Positions 18,505 to 26,713 of a stretch of 64,000 nucleotides of DNA are shown in pieces (positions within the stretch are counted from its first letter, which is position 1; every line of letters begins with the position of its first letter). Below the pieces are notes generated by a model. That model was given only the letters and a program-made list of their open reading frames with translations, searched no databases and was not told the origin of the DNA. The position numbers were made by a program, and so were the translations under genes. The stretch comes from Dehalococcoidia bacterium UBA2160 (GTDB taxonomy: Bacteria > Chloroflexota > Dehalococcoidia > Lucifugimonadales > UBA1123): the NCBI GenBank assembly GCA_002328865.1, contig DCWO01000072.1, forward strand, positions 12,252 to 76,251. The letters are read 5' to 3'.

Positions 18505-19650
18505 TTAATTGGGTGAAGCGCCCCGGACGGCAGTAGCCTCGATCTCGACTAAGATGCTCGGCCTGCCCAGCGTCGGCCCGCCCACAACGGTTGACGCAGG
18601 CCGAAACTCGCCGAGAATCTCTCGCAGTCCTCGTGCGACCGGAGCCAGATTCTCCTGGCCGACGCCGTACGAGCGGGTCCGCACCGTGTCCCGGAACGAC
18701 AGCCCCTGCTGCTCGATGCCCCAGCGTATCCAAGCTAGTGTTTCGAGCGTCTGACCGTACGCGTCGAATGGCGAGCCGACCTCTTCGTCGAGTTGAACGG
18801 AGGTGGTCCCGGAGACGTACACGACATCGCCGGCCCGCACCGAACGGCTGTAGTGGTGGTCTTCTTCGTAGGGACGTCCTGAGTTCACATTGACGCGGGA
18901 CTCCGCGGCGCCCACGACCGCCTCCACCTCGTTCATCTCGGCCAGCCTGCGGTCGCCGAGGCCTTGAACCGTGATGCCCGCCGATGTGGGGTGGTGCGGA
19001 TGCATGATCCGCAGCCGTTCGTCCACGGTGTTGACTCCGGCGTAGGCGACGGCGGTGTAGTGTCGTGTACTGACGATGTCAGCGGGTCGGTGGCCGACGG
19101 CCCCGATCATTGCGATGACCTTGTTCGACACCCAACGGCTTTGGGCCGCCACGTTTCCCGGGTTGTGGATGACATCGCCTGGTTCTTGTGCAGTGACGCC
19201 GGAAACCCAGATGTCGGCGCCCGCACGAACGGCCCCAGCGTAGCCCCAATCCTCAGCGTTCGGCACGCCGCCGACGCGCACGGCCGTAGCCGTCGAGTTC
19301 CGTATGGCCTCTGCTTCGACAACCACCTTCGCTTCGTCGGGCAGGAAATGCACCTGCGTCAAACTCATCGCCGGGCGCACGGACCCGAACGCCTCGCCGT
19401 GGGCGAGACCCAACGCGTCGTGATCCGATGGATTGGTGTAGAAGACCCGAGTACGAACGATGTCTTCCGGCGCGGCGTCGAGTTCGGCGATCACGTCTCT
19501 GATTCGTCCGGCGCCATCGCCGAATTGCTCACCGGCGGTGACCCCGGATCCCGACACGCCGGAGACGAACAACCGGTCGCCCACCAACATGGCGCCACTC
19601 GAGCCGTACGTTTCCTCGTCGATAGAGGATATCGAAATCCGTCGATTCAA
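18505..19650 (-). CDS. Three-domain RidA/YjgF-family protein
   Basis: This 381-residue protein contains three consecutive RidA-like modules, at roughly residues 1-125, 126-250 and 251-381. Each has the strand pattern 'GDRLFVSGVSG', 'GADIWVSGVTA' or 'GDVVYVSGTTS' and an 'I-V-RTRVFYTN'-type arginine motif ('DIVRTRVFYTN', 'DIVSTRHYTAV', 'DTVRTRSYGVG'). RidA proteins are normally ~130-residue trimers that hydrolyse reactive enamine/imine intermediates from PLP enzymes; Arg of RTR binds the carboxylate. A fused trimer on one chain is possible. The middle module has lost the first Arg of the motif. The TTG start has GGAGG 5 bases upstream. Confidence 0.83.
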   Translation of the reverse strand: MNRRISISSIDEETYGSSGAMLVGDRLFVSGVSGSGVTAGEQFGDGAGRIRDVIAELDAAPEDIVRTRVFYTNPSDHDALGLAHGEAFGSVRPAMSLTQVHFLPDEAKVVVEAEAIRNSTATAVRVGGVPNAEDWGYAGAVRAGADIWVSGVTAQEPGDVIHNPGNVAAQSRWVSNKVIAMIGAVGHRPADIVSTRHYTAVAYAGVNTVDERLRIMHPHHPTSAGITVQGLGDRRLAEMNEVEAVVGAAESRVNVNSGRPYEEDHHYSRSVRAGDVVYVSGTTSVQLDEEVGSPFDAYGQTLETLAWIRWGIEQQGLSFRDTVRTRSYGVGQENLAPVARGLREILGEFRPASTVVGGPTLGRPSILVEIEATAVRGASPN

Positions 19651-19704
19651 GCCGCCCTCCGTGGTGTAATTGGCGCATTTACGAGGTCAGTTGCTACATA
19701 CAAA

Positions 19705-19724
19705 TGTGTCGTAAATGCGACACA
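19705..19724. promoter_or_regulatory. Perfect inverted repeat, candidate operator of the triple-RidA gene
   Basis: TGTGTCG-TAAATG-CGACACA is a 7-bp perfect dyad with a 6-base spacer, 55-74 bases upstream of the RidA-family start on the minus strand. Symmetry and position suit a dimeric repressor or activator site. No regulator gene is adjacent. Confidence 0.5.
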
Positions 19725-19754
19725 ACAAGGACGATAGCCAACAAGGATCGTTGC

Positions 19755-19782
19755 ATCTGCCAATCAACAATAACTGGCAGAT
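19755..19782. promoter_or_regulatory. Perfect inverted repeat, second candidate operator
   Basis: ATCTGCCA and TGGCAGAT form an 8-bp perfect dyad with a 12-base AT-rich spacer, about 105-132 bases upstream of the triple-RidA start. It could be a regulator half-site pair or a weak hairpin. Confidence 0.42.
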
Positions 19783-20115
19783 TTCACAAGTACGGTCCTA
19801 GAATACGTCGCATATTCTGTAGCAAGACAAGATGTTAGAAGGACGACATTGCTAACGATTCATTACACCCCAGTTTCAAGTATTCATCGCATCGTACGAT
19901 CTGCGATCGCTATCGACGTCAGGTGCGGCTAGCAAACGTAGGGGGGGGTCTGAAACCTTCCTAAAACGTTGCTTCAAACCGCACGGCAACTTGTATAATT
20001 TGCTTCGTCTTCAAACGATGAAACCCAACCGGTTACGTTCGATCGTCAAACAAACTGGTCACATTTTGGTCAAATCTGGAGGTCTATTTCCACTCAAATC
20101 CGTCAACAAACGAGC

Positions 20116-20138
20116 GGGCGGGTTTGGCAAACCCGCCC
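20116..20138. repeat. Perfect palindromic hairpin GGGCGGGTTT-GGC-AAACCCGCCC
   Basis: This 10-bp perfect stem with a 3-base loop lies 26 bases past the stop of the enolase-superfamily gene (minus strand). It may act as a transcription terminator; similar G/C-rich palindromes occur as dispersed repeats in other bacteria. Confidence 0.6.
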
Positions 20139-20163
20139 CTACGGATTGTTAGTTCTCCGCCCG

Positions 20164-21381
20164 TCAGTCCAGCGGGCGGTCCTGGTTCGGCGAGAATACG
20201 TTTCCTTCGAACGGGTGGGCGGCTGCCATTTCTTCGTTGAGCACCACGCCCAGGCCGGGCTCGGTCGGCGGGATGATGTACCCGTCTTGCCATTGGATCG
20301 GTTTTTCGAGGATGTCGCTGTAGAACCCGCCGAAGGTCTCGATGCTCTCCTGAATCAGGAAGTTTGGACTGCATGTGTCGATCTGGATGTTGGCGGCCGC
20401 TTCGACCGGTCCGCAATACAGGTGCGGCGCGATCTGCGCGTAATGCGCCTCGGCCATCCCCGCGATCTTCTTCGCTTCCATGATTCCGCCGACGCGTCCC
20501 AGCGCCATTTGCAGGATGACGGCTGCCTGCTGCTCGAGCAACTCGGCGAATTCGTACTTGGTCGACAGCCGCTCGCCGGAAGCCACGGGTATGCCCGTGT
20601 GGTGGGCTACCCGGGCCATTTCGCGCCGGTTTTCCGGCGGCACCGGCTCCTCGAACCAAAGCGGGTCGAACGGCTCGATGCGCTTGGCGAGCCGGATGGC
20701 GCTTGACGTCGTCATCTGGCCGTGCGTTCCGATGAGCAGGTCGCACTTGTCGCCAACGGCTTCGCGCACGTTCTTGACGACGAGCTCGGAGTTGGCCAGT
20801 GCTTCAAGCGAGAGTTGCCTCGGGTCGAATGCGGTCATCGGCCCGACCGGGTCGAACTTCAGGGCCGTGAAACCCATATCCACGTACTGGGCGGCCCGGA
20901 TCGGGGCTTTCTCCGCGTCGCCGTGAATGTTGCCCACAATCGGGTCTCCGTCATCATATTTGGTGCCGGTTCCCACGGAGCTAGGGTAGATATATGTGTA
21001 GGAGCGGAGCTTCTCGCGAACCTGTCCGCCGAGAAGGTTGTAGACCGGTTGGTTCAGCGCCTTTCCAACGATGTCCCAGCAAGCCATCTCGATGGCGCTG
21101 AGAACGCCCAGTGTAGTCAGGTCGGGGTGCTGCGCATATCCGCTCGAATATATGATGCGCCAAAGTCGCTCGGTGTTGAACGGATCCCAGCCGACGACGT
21201 GCCGCTCGCACACGTCTTCAATTAACTGGGTCACACGAGGAGGCGAAAACGGCACGCCGTATGCCTCGCCGATGCCGTCGATATTGTTGTCCGTCGTCAA
21301 CTTCACAAATACGAAATAAGGCCCTCCGTGATGGGGGGGCGGATTGGCGACGACGTACGTCTTGAATTCTTTGATAATCAT
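20164..21381 (-). CDS. Enolase-superfamily (mandelate racemase/muconate lactonizing) enzyme
   Basis: This 405-residue protein has the capping domain, 'FTALKFDPVGPM' and barrel motifs 'WFEEPVPPEN', 'VASGERLSTKYEF' and a late His in 'IAPHLYCGPVEAA'. At the first metal-ligand strand it reads 'LLIGTHGQMT', with Gly where many family members have Asp; I know GTHGQ-type sequences from related sugar-acid dehydratase-like members, so this may be a subgroup trait rather than damage. GGAGG lies 9 bases before the ATG. The likely reaction is dehydration of an aldonic acid. It is transcribed away from an 820-base non-coding region. Confidence 0.87.
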   Translation of the reverse strand: MIIKEFKTYVVANPPPHHGGPYFVFVKLTTDNNIDGIGEAYGVPFSPPRVTQLIEDVCERHVVGWDPFNTERLWRIIYSSGYAQHPDLTTLGVLSAIEMACWDIVGKALNQPVYNLLGGQVREKLRSYTYIYPSSVGTGTKYDDGDPIVGNIHGDAEKAPIRAAQYVDMGFTALKFDPVGPMTAFDPRQLSLEALANSELVVKNVREAVGDKCDLLIGTHGQMTTSSAIRLAKRIEPFDPLWFEEPVPPENRREMARVAHHTGIPVASGERLSTKYEFAELLEQQAAVILQMALGRVGGIMEAKKIAGMAEAHYAQIAPHLYCGPVEAAANIQIDTCSPNFLIQESIETFGGFYSDILEKPIQWQDGYIIPPTEPGLGVVLNEEMAAAHPFEGNVFSPNQDRPLD

Positions 21382-21507
21382 CGCAGAAAACCTCCGGTGT
21401 GGTGACTCTAAATCGGGGTCTATTCGTTGGCGCTAAGATGATTGGCGCGCGATGCGATCTCTGGCCCCGCCTAACCGAGTATCGTGCATCGGGAGACCCT
21501 TCGACAA

Positions 21508-21852
21508 GCTTCCAAGTAACGGCTCTCCCGATGCCATCCTGAGCGAAGTCGAAGGATCTGGCTGAATGCGACAATTGCCTCCCTGTGGGGCCCCAGATGC
21601 TTCGCCTGCGGTCTCAGCATGACAGTCTGCAAAACGACCGTTACTGTCCAATGCATTGTCCGTCCCGCGGACATAACGTTGCTTCCAAGTAACGGCTCCC
21701 CATCGCCATCCTGAGCCGCAGCGAAGGAACTGGCCTGACGCGACACGTATCGGCCTGCGAGGCCCTAGATTCTTCGGCTGCGGCCTTCAGAATGGCGACA
21801 TTTGGAGCGCCGTTGCTGCCCTGTGCATTGTTCGCAGTACGGACATAACGTT
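21508..21852. repeat. Tandem duplication of a ~172-bp palindrome-containing repeat
   Basis: Copy A (21508-21680) and copy B (21681-21852) both begin GCTTCCAAGTAACGGCT and end CGGACATAACGTT, with diverged interiors. Each contains an inverted pair: CCATCCTGAGC...GAAGGA.CTGG and a later C(C)AGAT.CTTCG.CTGCGG...TCAG.ATGGC. The internal palindromes belong to a repeat type seen again at 28.7 and 47.4 kb. Confidence 0.75.
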
Positions 21853-22009
21853 GCTCAGGGCGAACGGAACGCGGCGCTAGCCGAACCAACCGAATGCAGG
21901 GTGAATACGGCCTCGGACACTCGATGCAAAGAGCAAGACGAGTGGACGGGGCCCTTCAACGCTCAATCTGCCGCAAGACACCCCATTAGTGGCGACGTTT
22001 CTTCCCGTT

Positions 22010-22035
22010 CGTGGTGAGCCTGTCGAACCACCACG
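22010..22035. repeat. Short hairpin CGTGGTG...CACCACG
   Basis: A 7-bp perfect inverted repeat around AGCCTGTCGAAC. The form GTGGTGAGCCTGTCGAACCAC resembles small palindromic repeats that recur between bacterial genes. Confidence 0.45.
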
Positions 22036-22200
22036 CTGCGACAACCACGGACGTGCGCCCATCGTCTGGACAGCAGGTCAAGGGCATCAAACGCATTCTA
22101 CCGCAACGCACGCGGATGTGCATCGACGGGTTTTACGCGGGATCCGAGTGCCTGACGGCCGTAAGTTGGCTATGCCAAACTGGATGAGATCAGGCAGGCG

Positions 22201-23244
22201 TCAGGCAGTCACACGAATCAGCTTCCCGGCGCCCAGGGCGTCCACTTCGTGAATCTCGCCCACGATGACATGCGTTCCCACTCCCGCGGACTCGAGTTCA
22301 GCGATCAAGCGGGGCGCATCGTCAGCGGGCAAGGAGATCAGTAGGCCGCCCGATGTCTGGGGATCGACCAGGAGGTCGGCGGCGGTGTCAGACAGGCTGG
22401 GGGCCCAGTCGATCAACGCCTCGACGGCATGGAGGTTGCGGGCGCCGCCTCCTGTTAGGACGCCTTCGCTCGCCAGCTCGACTGCGCCGGGCAACAGCGG
22501 GATGGCGCCGAAGTAGACGACCGCGGACACGTGGCTCGCGTCCAGCATCCCTCGCAAGTGGCCCAACAGCCCGAATCCGGTGACGTCGACGCAGGCGTTG
22601 ACTCCGACTTTGACCATGGCCTCGGAAGCCGCGGCGTTCAACTCGGCCATCACCGCGATCGCGTTCGACAAGACTTCGGCGTCGACCACCTGATCACGGC
22701 CCGCGGTGGTGATTATTCCGGTGCCAATGGGTTTCGTAAGAACCAGCGCGTCGCCAGGTTGTGCGCCGGCGTTGGTGACTTGCTCACCCGGTTTGACGAC
22801 TCCGGTGACGGCCAGGCCGTACTTCGGCTCTCTGTCGTCGACTGTGTGTCCTCCTGCGATCAGGACGCCAGCCTCCTTCGCCTTAGCGGCTCCGCCTTTG
22901 AGGACGTTGGCGAGGATGTCTTTGGGGAGCTCGACTGGGAAGCCGACGATGTTGAGCGCGATGACCGGCTTGGCGCCCATCGCGTAGACATCGCTCAGAG
23001 CGTTGGCGACAGCGATCTCTCCGAAGGCGGTTGGATCGTCGACGATGGGCGGGAAAAAGTCGACCGTCTGCACCAGAGCCAAGTCGTCGTTCAACCTGTA
23101 CACGGCGGCGTCGTCGCCTGTGCTTATGCCGACCAAGAGGTTGGGATCGGTGACTGCCGGTAGCTGGCGCAGAACCTGCGCTAGGTCCTCAGGACTAAAT
23201 TTGGCCGCTCAACCGGCGCAGGACGCGAGGCTAGTGAGCCTCAC
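22201..23244 (-). CDS. selD: Selenide, water dikinase; itself a selenoprotein (UGA12 = Sec)
   Basis: SelD makes selenophosphate from selenide and ATP. The obvious open frame starts at 23136 and lacks the catalytic N terminus. Upstream in the same frame there is an in-frame TGA at 23209-23211, and beyond it a GTG start at 23244, giving M-R-L-T-S-L-A-S-C-A-G-Sec-A-A-K-F-S-P-E-D. The G-(U/C)-x-x-K motif is the SelD active site, with catalytic Sec12 and Lys15. With this reading the protein is 347 residues, the normal SelD length. Other family motifs follow: 'STGDDAAVY', 'IAGGHTVDD', 'DVTGFGLLGHL' and 'DPQTSGGLL'. The frame contains no other stop. tRNA-Sec and SelA genes are in the window. Confidence 0.93.
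23176..23211 (-). promoter_or_regulatory. UGA(Sec) codon and candidate SECIS region of selD
   Basis: The UGA at 23211-23209 is followed, 13 bases later, by GTCC-TGA-GGAC, a short perfect hairpin that can be widened by flanking TA/TA pairs with one bulge. Its loop lies 18-20 bases after the UGA, within the usual distance for bacterial SECIS elements. The stem is short, so support is modest. Confidence 0.45.
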
Positions 23245-23469
23245 GTGGTCATGAATCTCTGTCAAAATCTATCGCTCCGGATTATTCGCATCCAATGCGC
23301 ACGCCGTTTGCAGTTGTCAGAAGGGGACTGGTGTCGTGTCATGGCGTTCACTCGCATCCACGCCCGACAGTCGGACCGCAACACCCCAGGCTGCGACATC
23401 TGCGTCGGGCGCCGACCGCGCCGGTCCATCTCTCCTCTTCACGCCAAAACGATGCAGGACCTCAGTATA

Positions 23470-24924
23470 TCAAACGCCCACCAGCCGGTGGCCGGACGGC
23501 GCGTACGCCGCGTCTTCACGCTTGCCCGGATAGAACTTCGCCCGGCCGCGTGCTCTCTTCATCTCGCCGTCTTGGATCACGACTTCGCCTCGTTGCATCG
23601 TGAACACCGGCTTGCCTAGGACTTGCTTGCCCTCGAACATAGTGAAGTCAGCGTTGCAGTGCTGGGCATCAGCGCTGAGCGTGTGTGAGACTGACGGGTC
23701 GAAGATCACCAGGTCTGCGTCGGAGCCCGTGACCAGGGCGCCTTTTTGCGGGTACAGGCCGAAGATCTTCGCTGGATTCTCGCACATGACCCGGACCAGA
23801 CGTGGCAGCGTCACCCTGCCGCGGTTGACGCCTTCCTCGAAGGCCACGCACAGCATTTGCTCGGCCCAGTTGCCGCCGAAGTTGGCGTCGAAGATCGACG
23901 AATCCACTCCCGCGTTAGTGTCCTCGACCGGTCCGGCGGTCTGTCCGCCGGTGAACTTCTGCTCCTGCTTGAAGCCGCAGAAGTCGCTGCCTATCGTGTC
24001 GATCAGTCCGCTAGCGAGTCCATGCCACATGGCTTCGTTGTCCGGCCGTTCTCGGAGGGGCGGACCGATCTTGGCAAGCGCTCCGTGGTCGAGCATCTCC
24101 TGGTTGGTCAGGTCCAGATACTGCGGGCAGGTCTCACCGAACAGACGCAGTCCCTGGCCTTTGAATCGCGTCAAGACCTCGAGCACCTCCCGGGCGCTGA
24201 GGTGGACGATGTAGAGCGGGCAACCGGCGACCGTGGCATAAGTCGCTGCCCGATTGACAGCTTCAATCTCCAGTATCCTTGGCTGGGACTGCGCGAAATA
24301 CTCCGCCGAGGTGTTGCCGTCTGCGGTGAACTGGTCGACCAGGTGGTCGATGCAGTAGCCGTTTTCGGCGTGGACCATGGCGATTCCGCCGTCTCGGGAA
24401 GCCAGCTCCATCGCTCTGAGCATCCGGTCGTCTGGCATCATCATGCCCCGCCTCGGGTAGGTCATGAACATCTTGAACGAGATCACGCCCATCTCGATCA
24501 GCGCCGGAACCTGCTCTTCCACGTCATCGGCGGCGAGGAGGATGGCATGAGCGCTGAAGTCCAGATACGAGGTCTCGTTGGCCTCGTCGATGAACCGATT
24601 TACCGCTTCGACGGTGGTGTCCTCGGCGCCCGTGGCCCGCTGGCTCCTCACGAACGGAACGACCGTCGTTATCCCGCCGAACGCGGCGCTAAGCGAGAAC
24701 GTCTCGATGCGATCCGCGTTGTCCGGATGGTTGTGAGCGTCCACCACGCCCGGCAGCACGTACGCTCCGCTGGCGTCGACCACGATCGAAGCTCGATCCT
24801 GAGGGATGTCGGGGCCGATCTCAGTGATCGTCTCTCCCTTGACCAGGATATCTTCACGCGTGATCCCCGTGCCTCGGACCACCAGCCCTCCGGCGACGAT
24901 GTAGTCGGCTTTTTCGTTGCTCAT
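23470..24924 (-). CDS. Dihydropyrimidinase/D-hydantoinase-family cyclic amidohydrolase
   Basis: This 484-residue protein has the metal motif 'GVVDAHNHPDN', the carboxylated-Lys segment 'ISFKMFMTYP', the His ligands in 'MVHAENGY' and 'LYIVHLSAREVLE', and the late Asp in 'GSDFCGFK'. The family opens cyclic ureides such as dihydropyrimidines and hydantoins; allantoinase-like substrates are also possible. I chose the ATG at 24924, with AGAGGAG 7 bases upstream; a longer open frame upstream is not conserved. It is divergent from an MBL hydrolase gene. Confidence 0.9.
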   Translation of the reverse strand: MSNEKADYIVAGGLVVRGTGITREDILVKGETITEIGPDIPQDRASIVVDASGAYVLPGVVDAHNHPDNADRIETFSLSAAFGGITTVVPFVRSQRATGAEDTTVEAVNRFIDEANETSYLDFSAHAILLAADDVEEQVPALIEMGVISFKMFMTYPRRGMMMPDDRMLRAMELASRDGGIAMVHAENGYCIDHLVDQFTADGNTSAEYFAQSQPRILEIEAVNRAATYATVAGCPLYIVHLSAREVLEVLTRFKGQGLRLFGETCPQYLDLTNQEMLDHGALAKIGPPLRERPDNEAMWHGLASGLIDTIGSDFCGFKQEQKFTGGQTAGPVEDTNAGVDSSIFDANFGGNWAEQMLCVAFEEGVNRGRVTLPRLVRVMCENPAKIFGLYPQKGALVTGSDADLVIFDPSVSHTLSADAQHCNADFTMFEGKQVLGKPVFTMQRGEVVIQDGEMKRARGRAKFYPGKREDAAYAPSGHRLVGV

Positions 24925-25020
24925 TGAATGCTCCTCTCTCATCGGTCTGGCTGGTATCATACGCTCGGTCGGTGCTCTGTCAAGCTCGGCTTGATTGAGT
25001 TGACGGACGGCTCGGGGTAA

Positions 25021-25035
25021 AATGGAATTTCCATT
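25021..25035. promoter_or_regulatory. 15-bp palindrome AATGGAA-T-TTCCATT between divergent genes
   Basis: A 7-bp perfect dyad around one base lies between the hydantoinase start (24924) and the MBL hydrolase start (25081). The site could serve a regulator acting on either gene. Confidence 0.45.
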
Positions 25036-25080
25036 CCCTTGTCGAATCATCGGAAAACAAGTGAACTTCCGGAGGGGCAG

Positions 25081-25887
25081 ATGACTGATTTCAGAACAAC
25101 CGTGGGCAACGTAGAACTGGTGTCGCTGACCGATGGCCAGGGCGCAGACCCGCCGACTGGCGTCTTTCCGGAGAGCTCCGAAGATGTCTGGCGAACCGAA
25201 TATCCGGAGCTTCTGGACGCCGAAGGGATGATCCATCCCAGATACGGCTGCCTTGCTGTCCGATCCGGCGGAAAGCTCATCATCGTCGACACCGGCATGC
25301 AAGCTCCCGACGGGGCGTTGCTGGACGACATGCAGGCCAAAGGCGTCGACAGGGACGAGGTAAACCTAGTGGTGACGACGCACCTGCATCCGGACCACGT
25401 CGGCTGGAACCTCACGGGCGGGCAGCCGACCTTCCCGAACGCCCGATACCTGGTTCCGCAGTCTGATTGGGACTACTGGACTCAGCCTTCCGTGGTTGAG
25501 AACTCACCTCACATTCAAAACCAGGCATTGCCGCTCGAAAAGCTGAATGTGCTGGACCTGATGGGGGACGACTACCGCATCACCGACGAGCTCACAACGA
25601 TAGCCACTCCCGGACATACGCCCGGGCACATCTCCATCGTCGTCGCATCTGCCGGGCATCGGGGCTTCATCCTGGGGGACGTGGCGCACAGCCCAGCCCA
25701 GGCTCACTACACGGACTGGAACCCTGGCTTCGACCTGGACGGCCCGACAGCGCGCCAGACCCGTCACACGATCATCGACCGTTTGGAATCCGACGGTTCA
25801 GTGGTCGCCACCGGACACTTCCCAGACCCGGGTTTCGGCAAGTTCGTCAGAGGAGAATCCGGTCGGCGCGTCTGGCAGGTTCTCTGA
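25081..25887 (+). CDS. Metallo-beta-lactamase-fold hydrolase
   Basis: This 268-residue protein has 'TTHLHPDHVGWN', the HxHxDH zinc motif, plus 'TPGHTPGHISIVV', 'ILGDVAHSP' and 'ATGHFPDPGF', the later metal-binding parts of the fold. It resembles lactonase-like or N-acyl-homoserine-lactonase-type members but the substrate cannot be set. The ATG at 25081 is preceded by GGAGGGG at about 5 bases; a longer start at 25039 is less likely. It is divergent from the hydantoinase gene. Confidence 0.88.
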   Translation: MTDFRTTVGNVELVSLTDGQGADPPTGVFPESSEDVWRTEYPELLDAEGMIHPRYGCLAVRSGGKLIIVDTGMQAPDGALLDDMQAKGVDRDEVNLVVTTHLHPDHVGWNLTGGQPTFPNARYLVPQSDWDYWTQPSVVENSPHIQNQALPLEKLNVLDLMGDDYRITDELTTIATPGHTPGHISIVVASAGHRGFILGDVAHSPAQAHYTDWNPGFDLDGPTARQTRHTIIDRLESDGSVVATGHFPDPGFGKFVRGESGRRVWQVL

Positions 25888-25981
25888 GGAGCGCATATCA
25901 GAGCCTGTAATGTCATTGGTAAGAATCCGGACCGTTGGGAGGTTGGCCTAAAGCCCGACCCCATCACCCTTGGCGGTGCTC

Positions 25982-25997
25982 TGGCCCTTCGGGGCCA
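25982..25997 (+). terminator. Candidate terminator hairpin TGGCCC-TTCG-GGGCCA
   Basis: A 6-bp perfect stem with a TTCG tetraloop lies about 95 bases past the MBL hydrolase stop. The stem is followed by AGCGCTGTTTTCG, a weak T run. It probably separates this gene from the lipoprotein gene at 26017. Confidence 0.5.
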
Positions 25998-26016
25998 AGC
26001 GCTGTTTTCGTCGAAG

Positions 26017-26664
26017 GTGCGTAGAGGAGTGGCGGTCGTGTGGTTGCTCGTGGCTTGCATGTGGCTAACCTCATGCGGTGGCGACTCCGGCGTGCCCGCC
26101 GAAGTGCGCGCGCTTGTCGAGTTGGACAACGGCATCGAACTCGAAGAGGCGAGCAACTTCCAGCGCGCTCACGAGGCGTACAACGTCGCCATCGATCTCG
26201 ATCCTGGGTTGGCGGAAGCCTATGCGCGACGCGGGAACTCGTTCGTGAGATTCGAGAAAATGAGCCCGGCCTTGGCCGATTTGAACCGAGCCATCGAACT
26301 CGACCCGGAGTTGGCCATCGCCTACCTGTACCGGGGCATCTTCATGGCCAAAGTTCAGCGGCCCAGCGAGGCGTCCCTTGCATTCGCGAAATCCGTCGAG
26401 CTGGACCCGTCGAACGTCGAGACGTTCGTTCAGCGGTCACGGCTGTACGTGGAGCAGAGAGAACCTGAATCCGGATTGGCCGACCTCGACTCCGCGATAG
26501 CCCTTGACAGCGAGGCCGTCGACATCTACATGGAGCGGGCCGCCTTGCACCTGCGGATCGGCAACGCCGCCAACGCGGCCGCCGATCTCGAGCAGGTGTT
26601 GGCCATGAGCAAGAACGAGGAACAGGTTCAGGTCGCCAGGCAGATGCTGGCCCTCATCAGATGA
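26017..26664 (+). CDS. TPR-repeat lipoprotein
   Basis: This 215-residue protein begins 'MRRGVAVVWLLVACMWLTSC' and continues GG: a signal peptide with a lipobox, so it is probably a lipid-anchored outer-face protein. The rest consists of tetratricopeptide repeats, for example 'AHEAYNVAIDLDPGLAEAYA', and further 'LADLNRAIELDPELAIAYLY'. TPRs mediate protein contacts; no enzyme is implied. The GTG start at 26017 places basic residues before the hydrophobic core. The MFS gene follows 49 bases later. Confidence 0.82.
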   Translation: MRRGVAVVWLLVACMWLTSCGGDSGVPAEVRALVELDNGIELEEASNFQRAHEAYNVAIDLDPGLAEAYARRGNSFVRFEKMSPALADLNRAIELDPELAIAYLYRGIFMAKVQRPSEASLAFAKSVELDPSNVETFVQRSRLYVEQREPESGLADLDSAIALDSEAVDIYMERAALHLRIGNAANAAADLEQVLAMSKNEEQVQVARQMLALIR

Positions 26665-26713
26665 CGCCGTCGACAGCAACCGTTGGGCGCGGGCCTGCTC
26701 ACTTGCAAATACG

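Larger units (their letters stand above)
19651..20163. promoter_or_regulatory. AT-richer intergenic region upstream of the triple-RidA gene
   Basis: No gene is seen in these 513 bases. The stretch near the RidA start holds two perfect inverted repeats (19705-19724 and 19755-19782), a TATAAT hexamer on the plus strand at 19994-19999 without a convincing -35, a run of seven or more Gs at about 19941, and a palindrome at 20116-20138 next to the enolase-superfamily stop. Confidence 0.5.
21382..22200. other. Gene-free intergenic region rich in repeats
   Basis: About 820 bases with no convincing gene between the enolase-superfamily start and the selD stop. It holds a 172-bp tandem duplication (21508-21852), imperfect palindromes inside each copy, and another hairpin at 22010-22035. 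The remaining bases (21853-22000 and 22036-22200) show nothing I can name. Confidence 0.6.

Noticed and set aside
21508..21852. Repeats as a CRISPR array
   Set aside because: Only two ~172-bp diverged copies; no short regular direct repeats with unique spacers and no cas genes.
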